DNA of 64,000 nt, from NCBI RefSeq assembly GCF_014837155.1, contig NZ_JACYHA010000009.1, positions 1 to 64,000 of the forward strand, in the 5' to 3' direction. This DNA comes from Litchfieldia stipae. Lineage in GTDB: Bacteria; Bacillota; Bacilli; Bacillales; Bacillaceae_L. The translations under genes and the position numbers were made by a program. This document shows, one piece after another, positions 1 through 7,760 of the stretch. Under the pieces are notes generated by a model. That model had not been told where the DNA came from. It made no database searches and saw only the letters and a list, made by a program, of their open reading frames with translations. The first letter of the stretch is position 1. Every line of letters starts with the position of its first letter.

Positions 1-312
<312 letters not shown>

Positions 313-392
313 GAGTATTGATTGCTCAATAGTTTGTTACTTGATAAAACGTTGACGCTTGTTTATTGTGTTCAGTTTTCAAAGAACTTAAT

Positions 393-466
393 TGGAGCGG
401 GTGATGAGAATCGAACTCACGACATCAGCTTGGAAGGCTGAGGTTTTACCATTAAACTACACCCGC
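393..466 (-). tRNA. tRNA-Gly (TCC)
   Basis: Cloverleaf with 7-bp acceptor GCGGGTG/CACCCGC, anticodon loop CTTCCAA (anticodon TCC), TTC-containing T loop and genomically encoded CCA (393-395). Last tRNA before the 16S gene. Confidence 0.97.
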
Positions 467-484
467 ATATTTATATTTTAAAAC

Positions 485-561
485 TGGTCGGGAAGACAGG
501 ATTCGAACCTGCGACCCCTTGGTCCCAAACCAAGTGCTCTACCAAGCTGAGCTACTTCCCG
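485..561 (-). tRNA. tRNA-Pro (TGG)
   Basis: Acceptor CGGGAAG/CTTCCCG, anticodon loop TTTGGGA giving TGG, encoded CCA at 485-487. A natural partner for the proline T-box in front of proS at about 54.6 kb. Confidence 0.97.
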
Positions 562-571
562 CAAATTTATA

Positions 572-648
<77 letters not shown>

Positions 649-672
649 ATTACTTAAATTAGCGACTTTTCT

Positions 673-701
673 ATAATAACACCATCAACTCAGCAAGTCA
701 A
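673..701 (-). promoter_or_regulatory. Promoter for tRNA-Arg-Pro-Gly-rRNA
   Basis: On the minus strand TTGACT (696-701), 17-base spacer, TATTAT (673-678). This is close to the SigA consensus and lies between tRNA-Leu(GAG) and tRNA-Arg. It probably starts the rRNA operon proper, making three tRNAs part of the pre-16S leader. Confidence 0.7.
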
Positions 702-732
702 CAAGTTTTTTAAAAAAGTTTTAAAGAGTTTT

Positions 733-819
<87 letters not shown>

Positions 820-827
820 GAGTAAAG

Positions 828-908
828 TGCGGGTGAAGGGACTCGAACCCCCACGTCAAAGACACTAGATCCTAAGTCTAGCGCGTCTGCCAATTCCGCC
901 ACACCCGC
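828..908 (-). tRNA. tRNA-Leu (TAG)
   Basis: Class II tRNA, acceptor GCGGGTG/CACCCGC, anticodon TAG. The bases after the discriminator A are CTT, so CCA is not encoded and must be added after transcription. Confidence 0.95.
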
Positions 909-944
909 ATACTATGAAAGTTCTTTTTGCAATGTGCAAAAAAA

Positions 945-1020
945 TGGTGAGCCATGAAGGACTCGAACCTTCGACCCTCTGATTAAAAGTCAGATGCTCT
1001 ACCGACTGAGCTAATGGCTC
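945..1020 (-). tRNA. tRNA-Lys (TTT)
   Basis: Acceptor GAGCCAT/ATGGCTC, anticodon loop CTTTTAA (TTT), encoded CCA at 945-947. Its 5' 26 bases and 35 bases of upstream spacer occur a second time at 1165-1225. Confidence 0.97.
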
Positions 1021-1164
1021 AAAATAAAATGAATTTTGATGTAGTACTCGGTTTTGTTTTTATGTTAAAGAAAGAGCATCTAGTGACGTCCCACTCTCAG
1101 AAAGCTTAATCAAGCAGCAGCTCGAGTGGTACTCTGTAGAGTCTCAGTGAAGCATATTCATTCG

Positions 1165-1225
1165 TGCTCTACCGACTGAGCTAATGGCTCAAAATAAAAT
1201 GAATTTCGATGTAATACTCGGTTTT
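1165..1225 (-). repeat. Partial duplicate of tRNA-Lys 5' part and upstream spacer
   Basis: 61 bases repeat 995-1055 with two mismatches. The copy holds the first 26 bases of tRNA-Lys (acceptor 5' strand and D arm, 1165-1190) plus 35 bases of upstream spacer (1191-1225), and has no anticodon or T arm, so it cannot make a tRNA. The 109 bases between the copies (1056-1164) contain nothing recognisable beyond a weak resemblance to the 3' part of 5S rRNA near 1084-1100. Confidence 0.9.
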
Positions 1226-1237
1226 AACGAAATAAAA

Positions 1238-1312
1238 TGGCTGGGCTAGCTGGATTCGAACCAACGCATGACGGAGTCAAAGTCCGTTGCCTTACCGCTT
1301 GGCTATAGCCCA
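1238..1312 (-). tRNA. tRNA-Gln (TTG)
   Basis: Acceptor TGGGCTA/TAGCCCA, anticodon loop CTTTGAC (TTG), encoded CCA at 1238-1240. Confidence 0.97.
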
Positions 1313-1356
1313 ATGAAGATGTTTCATGTATTGCTTCCTCAAAACCAAGAAACTCA

Positions 1357-1385
1357 ATATTACATTATTATACTCTAACTTTCAA
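1357..1385 (-). promoter_or_regulatory. Possible internal promoter before tRNA-Gln
   Basis: Minus-strand TTGAAA (1380-1385), 17 bases, TAATAT (1357-1362) in an AT-rich gap between tRNA-Asp and tRNA-Gln. Weaker than the promoter before tRNA-Asn, and could be chance in AT-rich sequence. Confidence 0.3.
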
Positions 1386-1405
1386 GAAGTATTTTTTAGT
1401 AATAA

Positions 1406-1481
1406 TGGCGGTCCCGACCGGGATCGAACCGGCGATCTCCTGCGTGACAGGCAGGCATGTTAACCGCTACACCACGGGACC
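1406..1481 (-). tRNA. tRNA-Asp (GTC)
   Basis: Acceptor GGTCCCG/CGGGACC, anticodon loop CTGTCAC (GTC), encoded CCA at 1406-1408. Confidence 0.97.
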
Positions 1482-1495
1482 AAAATATATATAAA

Positions 1496-1571
1496 TGGTG
1501 GAGGATGACGGGATCGAACCGCCGACCCCCTGCTTGTAAGGCAGGTGCTCTCCCAGCTGAGCTAATCCTCC
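1496..1571 (-). tRNA. tRNA-Val (TAC)
   Basis: Acceptor GGAGGAT/ATCCTCC, anticodon loop CTTACAA (TAC), encoded CCA at 1496-1498. Confidence 0.97.
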
Positions 1572-1625
1572 TAATATAGAAGAGAAATGGGAGGTGAGCA
1601 ATGATCACTCACTTCCCATGATTTA

Positions 1626-1697
1626 TGACCCGTACGGGATTCGAACCCGTGTTACCGCCGTGAAAGGGCGGTGTCTTAACCGCTTGACCAACGGGCC
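1626..1697 (-). tRNA. tRNA-Glu (TTC)
   Basis: Acceptor GGCCCGT/ACGGGTC with a G-T wobble at the second pair, anticodon loop CTTTCAC (TTC). The discriminator A is followed by TAAAT, so CCA is not encoded. Confidence 0.96.
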
Positions 1698-1709
1698 ATA
1701 TGAAAATGA

Positions 1710-1800
1710 TGGCGGAGAAGGAGGGATTTGAACCCTCGCGCCGCTTACGCGACCTACACCCTTAGCAGGGGCGCCTCTTCAGCCACTTGAGTACTTCCCC
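1710..1800 (-). tRNA. tRNA-Ser (GCT)
   Basis: Class II tRNA with long variable arm, acceptor GGGGAAG/CTTCTCC (one G-T wobble), anticodon GCT, encoded CCA at 1710-1712. Confidence 0.96.
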
Positions 1801-1803
1801 GTA

Positions 1804-1878
1804 TGGCTCCACAGGTAGGACTCGAACCTACGACCGATCGGTTAACAGCCGATAGCTCTACCACTGAGCTACTGTGGA
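1804..1878 (-). tRNA. tRNA-Asn (GTT)
   Basis: Acceptor TCCACAG/CTGTGGA, anticodon loop CTGTTAA (GTT), encoded CCA at 1804-1806. First gene of the tRNA transcript. Confidence 0.97.
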
Positions 1879-1909
1879 ATAATAAGTTGTCTTACTTAAG
1901 ACTCTTTTT

Positions 1910-1938
1910 ATTATAGAAACAGCTTACTATCTTGTCAA
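1910..1938 (-). promoter_or_regulatory. Consensus SigA promoter of the tRNA cluster
   Basis: Minus-strand TTGACA (1933-1938), exactly 17 bases, TATAAT (1910-1915). Both hexamers match the SigA consensus perfectly, as expected for stable RNA. Transcription would start near 1903, about 25 bases before tRNA-Asn. Confidence 0.9.
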
Positions 1939-2016
1939 GACTGTTTATATATTTTTAAATCTGCCGTTTTATGCGACGGCTTATATAATTTATCATATGT
2001 TAAAGTCAGAGTCAAC

Positions 2017-2475
2017 TCATTGTTTAATTTCTTTTAATTTCCCTTTACACTTCCCACAGACATATCTGCTAGTATCTACTTTTCTCTTTCTAACATACCT
2101 TTGATGACACGCACTGCACTCATAGAGATATTGTGTCATGACTCTTCTTTTAGTTACTGAATCCAACGGTTTACAAAATCGTGGTGCATCAACTTTCTTC
2201 ATAAGCTCACGAAAATCTCGATCGCGGTGTTTGTAGCCTTTTCCTTCTATATGTAAATGATAATGACATAGCTCGTGCTTGATTATACCTATTAACTCTT
2301 CTTCTCCACGCTCTACGTAATATTTAGGATTTAATTCAATGTCATGACTTCCAAGAAGGTATCTTCCACCTGTGGTTTGCAATCTATTATTGAATCTTGC
2401 TCTATGCCTAAAGGGTTTATTGAAATCACGAATCGATATCATTTCAACAAGCTCTTGTAACATTTTTTCATTCAT
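2017..2475 (-). CDS. sprT: SprT-like zinc metalloprotein (YdcK)
   Basis: SprT-like protein of 152 residues. The zinc-peptidase motif HELCH lies near residue 67, with further His residues just after. The C-terminal third has a zinc ribbon with CSAC (about 119-122) and CGKC (about 139-142). In eukaryotes and proteobacteria the wider family includes DNA-protein crosslink proteases; the role of the Bacillus protein is unknown. GGAGGG lies seven bases before the ATG. It neighbours cmpA and tex exactly as ydcK does in B. subtilis, which supports the assignment more than the sequence alone. Confidence 0.9.
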   Translation of the reverse strand: MNEKMLQELVEMISIRDFNKPFRHRARFNNRLQTTGGRYLLGSHDIELNPKYYVERGEEELIGIIKHELCHYHLHIEGKGYKHRDRDFRELMKKVDAPRFCKPLDSVTKRRVMTQYLYECSACHQRYVRKRKVDTSRYVCGKCKGKLKEIKQ

Positions 2476-2676
2476 TACTATCCCTCCAAAACCAAAACAA
2501 CTGATTAGTCTTGTCTAATCACAAACAAATTCTACTCTCTTTCCACATTAGAACGCAAATTAAAAATAAGAAGAATGATTCTTAACCAGTTGACAAAAAA
2601 TAAATGAACGGGACATCCCGCATTTGCATACACTACATATACACATACCCATTTAACTAAAAGGAGGTATGATACA

Positions 2677-2790
2677 ATGCCCTCTTGGCTAAAGAACCAG
2701 ATGCAACGCGCGTATTATGAGAAAAATCGATATCAAATAAAATTACTTAACCAATGCTGGTACTTTTATAGAAAGAAAAACTGCTCATAA
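2677..2790 (+). CDS. cmpA: Cortex morphogenetic protein CmpA
   Basis: A 37-residue protein beginning MPSWLKNQMQ and ending with a conserved tail containing NQCWYFYRKK. This closely matches B. subtilis CmpA, which checks spore cortex assembly together with SpoIVA and is removed by ClpXP. AAGGAGG at 2661-2667 gives a nine-base spacing to the ATG. It is divergent from sprT and convergent with tex, as in B. subtilis. CATAC-type motifs just upstream (about 2627-2650) resemble SigE -10 elements, fitting mother-cell expression, but no clear -35 was found. Too short for most gene callers. Confidence 0.9.
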   Translation: MPSWLKNQMQRAYYEKNRYQIKLLNQCWYFYRKKNCS

Positions 2791-2840
2791 CAGCAAGCAG
2801 TTTTTCGAAGTTAAAGCACTGCTCATAAGCAGTGTTTTTT
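2779..2840 (+). terminator. Two tandem terminators after cmpA
   Basis: First hairpin AACTGC/GCAGTT (2779-2784 with 2797-2802) followed by T residues overlaps the cmpA stop. The second, CACTGC-TCATAA-GCAGTG then six T (2817-2840), abuts the tex stop codon. Both share the CTGCTCATAA unit. The second hairpin separates the convergent cmpA and tex transcripts. Confidence 0.8.
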
Positions 2841-5018
2841 CTATTCACTTGGTGGAATCATTGACAATGCCACTCTTCCTTTTTTGGCATCGACATCCTC
2901 AATCCACACTTTCACAACATCCCCAACAGCTACTACCTCTAATGGATGCTTCACAAATCCTTTTTTCAACTTTGAAATGTGTACAAGGCCATCTTGCTTC
3001 ACACCAATATCAACAAACGCCCCAAAATCAACCACATTTCGAACAGTACCTTCTAATTCCATTCCTTTTTGGAGATCTTCTAGCTGTAAGATATCCTTCT
3101 TAAGTAATGGCTTTGGCAATTCATCACGCGGATCTCTTGCCGGGCTAATGAGCGCATCGGTGATATCCTTCAATGTAATTTCACCAATATTCAATTCTGT
3201 TGCCACTTCCTCAATCGATAGTGCCGATAAAGCTTCCTTCAGCTTCTCACTCCCGATATCTTTAGTAGTTGCACCAAGCTTCTTCAGTAAGCTTTTAACC
3301 TCCGAATAGCTTTCAGGGTGAATCCCTGTACGGTCTAACGGCTCATCACCATCAACGATTCTTAAGAAACCGATACATTGCTCATAGGTTTTTGCACCTA
3401 GGCGAGGGATTCCTTTGAGCTCTTTACGGTTCGTGAATTTCCCCTTTTCCTCCCTTTGCTTAACAATATTATTTGCCACTGCTTTTGATAATCCTGATAC
3501 ATATTGTAATAGAGAAGGAGAAGCTGTATTTACATTCACCCCAACTTTGTTAACAACCGTTTCGACCACGAAGGTGAGGGAATCATTTAACTTCTTTTGT
3601 GATACATCATGCTGATACTGACCGACTCCAACTGATTTTGGATCAATTTTCACCAATTCAGCTAATGGGTCCTGAAGACGTCTCGAAATTGAAACCGCAC
3701 TTCTTTCCTCTACCTGAAGATTAGGGAATTCTTCTCTAGCAATTTCAGACGCAGAATAGACACTTGCACCTGCTTCATTGACAATCAAATAGAAGATGTC
3801 TCGATCGATCTCTTTTAGAATCTCTGCAACAAATTGTTCTGATTCTCTTGAAGCTGTTCCATTTCCAATCGCAACCATCTCAACTTGATACTCTTGTATA
3901 ATTTTCAGGAACTTGTCCTTTGCTTCAGCCTTTTTATTCACTGGTGGGTGAGGATAGATCACCTCAATCTTCAGAACCTTTCCTGTTTCATCAACAACTG
4001 CCAATTTACAGCCTGTTCGATAAGCTGGGTCCAAACCTAGCACAATCTTTCCTTTTAGTGGCGGCTGTAATAAAAGATTACGCAAGTTTTCTGAAAAAAT
4101 ATGAATAGCACGGTCTTCTCCCTTTTCAGTCAACTCTTTACGTATTTCACGTTCAATCGATGGCTCGATTAATCTCTTATAGCTATCTTCAATCGCTTCA
4201 ATAATATATGGAACGACCTGAGAATGATCATTTTTAATGACTTTTCTTCGAAGATAATTTGTCATTCGGTCTGCGGGTGAAACGATTGATACTCGCAGCA
4301 CATCCTCCTTCTCACCACGATTTAACGCAAGCACTCTATGTGGAACAATCTTATGTATTGGCTCTTTGTATTCATAATACATTTCATATACTTGCTTCTC
4401 ATCCTTTTCCTTGTCCTTCACGCTTGTTTCAATCGTGCCTTTTGAAAAGGTTTCTTGGCGGATATATTGTCTGAATGATGGCTCGTCCGCAATCCATTCA
4501 GCAATAATGTCCTTTGCTCCTTGTGTGGCATCCTCCACTGTTAATACTTCTTTTTCTTCAGAAATAAACCCAGCTGCATACTCTTCTACATTCGCGTTTT
4601 TCGGAAAAGTATAGAACCATTCAGCAAGTGGCTCTAATCCTTTCTCCTTTGCAACGGTTGCCTTTGTTCGTCTTTTCTGTTTATAAGGTCGATAGAGATC
4701 TTCAACTTGCTGAAGCTTTGTTGCTGCAACGATATCTTTGTTAAGTTCCTCAGTTAATTTCCCTTGTTCAGCAATAAGACGGATAACCTCTTCTTTTCTT
4801 GCTTCTAAATTCTGCATGTACTGCCATTTGTCTTGAATATCTTTAATTTGCACCTCGTCTAGTGACCCTGTCACTTCCTTACGATATCGTGCAATAAACG
4901 GGACTGTATTTCCTTCATTTAATAATGAAATAACATTTTGAACTTGTTTTTTAGTAATGTTTAACTCAGTAGCTATGATGTGAACAAGACGATCATCTTT
5001 TTCTAATGTTTGAACCAA
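2841..5018 (-). CDS. tex: Tex family RNA-binding protein (YdcI)
   Basis: Tex-type transcription accessory protein, 725 residues against about 720 in B. subtilis YdcI. Domain order is typical: helical N-terminal half, YqgF/RNase H-like domain with GLDPAYRTG near residue 330, helix-hairpin-helix region around 495-560 and a C-terminal S1 domain from about 650 (DFGAFVDIGV, GLVHIS). Tex proteins bind nucleic acid and influence transcription and translation; the exact function is unsettled. The S1 fold and gene order make the family assignment secure. Confidence 0.95.
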   Translation of the reverse strand: MVQTLEKDDRLVHIIATELNITKKQVQNVISLLNEGNTVPFIARYRKEVTGSLDEVQIKDIQDKWQYMQNLEARKEEVIRLIAEQGKLTEELNKDIVAATKLQQVEDLYRPYKQKRRTKATVAKEKGLEPLAEWFYTFPKNANVEEYAAGFISEEKEVLTVEDATQGAKDIIAEWIADEPSFRQYIRQETFSKGTIETSVKDKEKDEKQVYEMYYEYKEPIHKIVPHRVLALNRGEKEDVLRVSIVSPADRMTNYLRRKVIKNDHSQVVPYIIEAIEDSYKRLIEPSIEREIRKELTEKGEDRAIHIFSENLRNLLLQPPLKGKIVLGLDPAYRTGCKLAVVDETGKVLKIEVIYPHPPVNKKAEAKDKFLKIIQEYQVEMVAIGNGTASRESEQFVAEILKEIDRDIFYLIVNEAGASVYSASEIAREEFPNLQVEERSAVSISRRLQDPLAELVKIDPKSVGVGQYQHDVSQKKLNDSLTFVVETVVNKVGVNVNTASPSLLQYVSGLSKAVANNIVKQREEKGKFTNRKELKGIPRLGAKTYEQCIGFLRIVDGDEPLDRTGIHPESYSEVKSLLKKLGATTKDIGSEKLKEALSALSIEEVATELNIGEITLKDITDALISPARDPRDELPKPLLKKDILQLEDLQKGMELEGTVRNVVDFGAFVDIGVKQDGLVHISKLKKGFVKHPLEVVAVGDVVKVWIEDVDAKKGRVALSMIPPSE

Positions 5019-5181
5019 TCTAGTTTCCTCCTACTTAAATCAACTTTCAGCCTATCCTATTATTTTAACAAATGCTTCAATATATTTGTAGCTAAGTCAA
5101 TTTTTTCAACAACTATCTCTTTTTTTATTGTTTGGCTCTGTTAAATTTAATTGTTGATTTTTTACTAAAAATAATTTTTAA

Positions 5182-5913
5182 TTGGCTATAATCGTTATAT
5201 CAAGGTACTGCGAGGAGGAGAGAAGCGCTTTAAAACAAAGCTTCGAGTGCCCTCATTGCTCTTCAGAACACGTTGTTCGATTGGGTAAATACAATGGTCG
5301 CCAACGCTACCGTTGCAAGTGTAGTATTAAGACATTTACAGATACTACTATTACTAAAACAAAGGCTGTTTTCTCAAAGTTTGTTGTTTTTTGAGGTGAA
5401 TTAATTGAGAATAGATTTCTAGCAGACTGAATACACGGAGACTCCCGTGGGACTAGTTGGCTCCCACAGGACGCGGAGTGTATTCAGGCTGCGGGATCAA
5501 AAGCAACAATATATACGAAAACAGCCAAAACAAAAGTCGAAAAGATGATTGGCTCTAAACTGACACTAAACAATGTGCTTGTTACAGATGCTTGGAGAGC
5601 ATATAAAACATACGCCAAAGAAAAAGGACTAGAACATTATCGGATTAAATCCAATGACAGGAAGCACGTTACTAAGGGTTTATACCATATACAATATGTT
5701 AACGGTCTCTATTCTCGTTTGAAGCAATGGATTGAACGTTTTAAGGGAGTGGCAACCAAGTATCTGGACAATTTTCTTGCCTTGTTCCTGTTTATTGATA
5801 ACCACAGCAATGAAAATACTAAACACAATATTAAAGATTTCTTGCTGTCATCATTCGTATATGAAATGACAGATACATACAATAGTTTGCGTCAATCAAA
5901 ATTCTCTGTTTAA
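5182..5913 (+). pseudogene. IS1595-type transposase, interrupted and internally deleted
   Basis: The N-terminal piece (5182-5394) has a zinc ribbon CPHC...CKC followed by KTFTDTT, as in IS1595-family transposases. The C-terminal piece (about 5527-5913) has VLVTDAWRAY, with the probable second catalytic Asp, and YVNGLYSRLKQW...GVATKYL, the family's closing region. The middle, including the first catalytic acidic residue, is missing. In its place is a palindromic element at 5365-5525. The first piece ends in codons derived from that element, so no full protein can be made. Confidence 0.85.
5365..5525 (+). repeat. Palindromic mini-element, copy A (nested)
   Basis: Outer inverted repeats GCTGTTTTC (5365-5373) and GAAAACAGC (5517-5525). 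The inner palindrome is GCAGACTGAATACAC with GTGTATTCAGGCTGC. Flanks AAAACAAAG and AAAACAAAAG look like a direct repeat made on insertion. This copy lacks the central part (about 50 bases) seen in copy D at 56.1 kb. It carries no coding capacity, so it is MITE-like. Confidence 0.8.
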
Positions 5914-5940
5914 CTATCACCAACTAAAAGGAGCAATCAA

Positions 5941-6357
5941 ATGTCTATATCTGAAAGAACAATGATGGTTACTGCCTTAAAACAGGTAGTAATACCAATT
6001 TTGAGAGAACAAGGATTCAAAGGATCCTTTCCTCACTTTAGAAGGGCCAATGAAAACAATATTGATTTGATTACCTTTCAATTCAACAAATGGGGTGGCT
6101 CATTTGTTATTGAGGTTGCAACGTGCCCTAAAGAAGGAACAACGATGTATTGGGGAGAGAAAATCCCGCCAAACAAAGTTACTGCCCACCATATAAATGA
6201 ACGGTTTAGGTTAGGTGCAAAATCCGTAGAAGAGGACGGAATATGGTTTAGTTACGAAAATGCTCTAACTGAAGAAGATTATACGAAAGTTGCAGAACAA
6301 GTCTTCAAATTACTTAAAACATCCGATGAATCTTGGATTACGTCACTATTTCTATAA
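5941..6357 (+). CDS. DUF4304 domain protein, passenger gene of the IS
   Basis: A 138-residue soluble protein resembling DUF4304 proteins: an N-terminal helix followed by FKGSFPHFRR and LITFQFNKWGGSFVIEVA. The function of this family is unknown. AAAGGAG lies seven bases before the ATG. It sits between the transposase remnant and the right end of the IS and reads in the same direction, so it belongs to the element. The reading frame is intact although the transposase is ruined, which could mean selection for the passenger or simply recent decay. No signal peptide or membrane segment is visible. Confidence 0.75.
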   Translation: MSISERTMMVTALKQVVIPILREQGFKGSFPHFRRANENNIDLITFQFNKWGGSFVIEVATCPKEGTTMYWGEKIPPNKVTAHHINERFRLGAKSVEEDGIWFSYENALTEEDYTKVAEQVFKLLKTSDESWITSLFL

Positions 6358-6440
6358 ATTTTTAATGGGGAATTCCTTTTCTATGGAACTCCCTTATCCT
6401 TATAATTTTTTCAACATTACACTTTAACAGAGCCTATTGT

Positions 6441-6466
6441 TAAAAAAAGACCGGTTCCCCGGTCTT
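6441..6466 (-). terminator. Terminator of the methyltransferase gene
   Basis: Minus-strand hairpin AAGACCGG-GGAA-CCGGTCTT followed by a run of T. The IS target duplication overlaps its T tract, so the insertion landed immediately beyond the terminator and left it working. Confidence 0.85.
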
Positions 6467-6469
6467 CGC

Positions 6470-7657
6470 TTATATCTTCTTAGCTACTATTGTATATGTT
6501 TTCGGTAATCCAATATCATGAACTTTATGATTTGGCTCTTCCTCTAGCACCTCCACATAAATCCCCGCTTTCGCGAAGGAGGTAATTACTTCTCCTATCG
6601 TCCACTGTCTTTGGTAGACCTTCGCCAAGTCCTTCTTGTTTTCTTCTGGCATATGCTTTGTGAAGGCAACATCTAATGTTACAAGCGTCGGGTCAAAATA
6701 ATTTCCTGTTACCTTATGTTTTTTCCCGCTTGAGCTAATTAATTTTGTAGATATCGGATGAAATTCGTGCAGAATAAAGATTCCATCCTTGTCCAACAAG
6801 CGACTGACAATAGAAGCCAGGGATGTAAGACTGATGAAATAATGAAGTACACCTAGTTCCATTAGAACTACATCATATTGTTGACCGCTTTTTTCCTGTA
6901 ATGACATCACATCTGAACGGATATACTCCATCGAAACTCCTGCTTCTTCCGCAACTTCACGCGCAAATCGTTCATTTTCTTTAGAAAAATCAACAATTGT
7001 TACCTCTGCTCCTAGCAAAGCAAGGGCAACACCCTTTACTCCATTTGAACCTAGCAAGTGAATCGCTTTTTTCCCTGACACATCTCCAAAGTATTTCCTA
7101 AATGGATGTAATCGCCATTCTGGATTTTCTTTGATTTTTCTAGCGGTTACCTCAGGATCTCCAAATCGATTCAACAGTGCCTGATAATTATTCTGATTCC
7201 ACGCCTGTTCATTGATGACATTCATTTCCTGCTGCTTTGCTTCTAGATATGCCTCAATGTCTGCAGCGTACTTCTGATTATTCTCGTAAAGGTATGCATA
7301 TAGTGATTTGCACCATACCTCCCCCCGCCCCGTGGAAACACTTATGCGATAAGGGTCGGTTTTTATCGTAGTATTGAAATGGCAGCTGATTGTTACTCGG
7401 GCACCGTTGTCCATAAAAGTAAAGCATGCTTGCGATTTAGCTCGTTCAATGGCGGAAGGATTAAAAGAATCAAATAACTTGTATGTCGTCTCTAATAAAT
7501 CCCATTGAATCAGAATATTAATATGTTGTCTCTTTTCATTCAGTTGAACTCCCTGAATAATAAGTGCTGTTTGGTCTGTGTATTGATAAGGTATGTTGGC
7601 TTCGTCAAGTGATATTGCGAATTTCTCAACCGTATGTAAGAAAGTATTTCGATCCAA
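6470..7657 (-). CDS. SAM-dependent methyltransferase with extra N-terminal domain
   Basis: A 395-residue protein. The C-terminal half is a class I methyltransferase: motif I HLLGSNGVKG near residue 200, the acidic VTIVDFS that follows, and DVVLMELGVLHY. The N-terminal 130 residues form a separate alpha/beta domain with a faint resemblance to nucleotidyltransferase-like folds. This is uncertain, since no GS...DxD motif is present. The substrate is unknown. GGAGG is nine bases before a TTG at 7657 and directly abuts the ATG at 7666, so the TTG start is preferred. It occupies the place held by the sigB operon in B. subtilis. Confidence 0.75.
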   Translation of the reverse strand: MDRNTFLHTVEKFAISLDEANIPYQYTDQTALIIQGVQLNEKRQHINILIQWDLLETTYKLFDSFNPSAIERAKSQACFTFMDNGARVTISCHFNTTIKTDPYRISVSTGRGEVWCKSLYAYLYENNQKYAADIEAYLEAKQQEMNVINEQAWNQNNYQALLNRFGDPEVTARKIKENPEWRLHPFRKYFGDVSGKKAIHLLGSNGVKGVALALLGAEVTIVDFSKENERFAREVAEEAGVSMEYIRSDVMSLQEKSGQQYDVVLMELGVLHYFISLTSLASIVSRLLDKDGIFILHEFHPISTKLISSSGKKHKVTGNYFDPTLVTLDVAFTKHMPEENKKDLAKVYQRQWTIGEVITSFAKAGIYVEVLEEEPNHKVHDIGLPKTYTIVAKKI

Positions 7658-7705
7658 TTCGACCATCCTCCGTTGCTGAATTCCTTAGATTTTCCCTGCA
7701 TATAC

Positions 7706-7731
7706 TAAAAAAAGCCACCCAATTGGCAGCT
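7706..7731 (-). terminator. Terminator after ndoA
   Basis: Minus-strand AGCTGCC-AATT-GGGTGGCT stem with two G-T pairs followed by seven T. Ends the alr-ndoAI-ndoA direction of transcription. Confidence 0.6.
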
Positions 7732-7760
7732 TCATCATGATATATTGAATAAAATAATAC

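Larger units (their letters stand above)
5134..6434 (+). mobile_element. Decayed IS1595-like element with passenger gene
   Basis: The ends are inverted repeats beginning GGCTCTGTTAAA (5134-5145 and, in antisense, 6423-6434), with about 18 of the first 24 bases matching. The flanks TATTGTTT (5126-5133) and TATTGTTA (6435-6442) form an 8-bp target duplication with one mismatch, the size known for the IS1595 family. Inside are the two ends of an IS1595-type transposase, a nested palindromic element and a DUF4304 gene. The right end lies against the terminator of the neighbouring methyltransferase gene. The transposase is broken, so the element cannot move by itself. Confidence 0.85.

Noticed and set aside
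1080-1164. Possible 5S rRNA remnant between the tRNA-Lys copies
   Set aside because: Only about 16 bases resemble the 3' part of 5S rRNA and the rest does not align, so it is mentioned but not annotated.
1396-1608. A 70-codon minus-strand frame over tRNA-Asp and tRNA-Val
   Set aside because: It is made of tRNA sequence (CAGGxxFDP-like translations of T arms) and is not a gene.
2501-2520. GATTAG/CTAATC palindrome upstream of sprT as an operator shared with the sigma-factor leader (TAGACTTGTCTA)
   Set aside because: The two palindromes differ in arms and spacing, and two short matches in 64 kb are expected by chance.
2849-4614. Several plus-strand open frames of 60-140 codons over tex
   Set aside because: They lie antisense to a well-conserved gene, have no ribosome sites and no recognisable domains; they are shadows of the tex reading frame.
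5182-6434. Prophage or genomic island around 5-6.5 kb
   Set aside because: Only one IS with a short target duplication is present; there are no phage or integrase genes and the flanks are conserved chromosomal genes.
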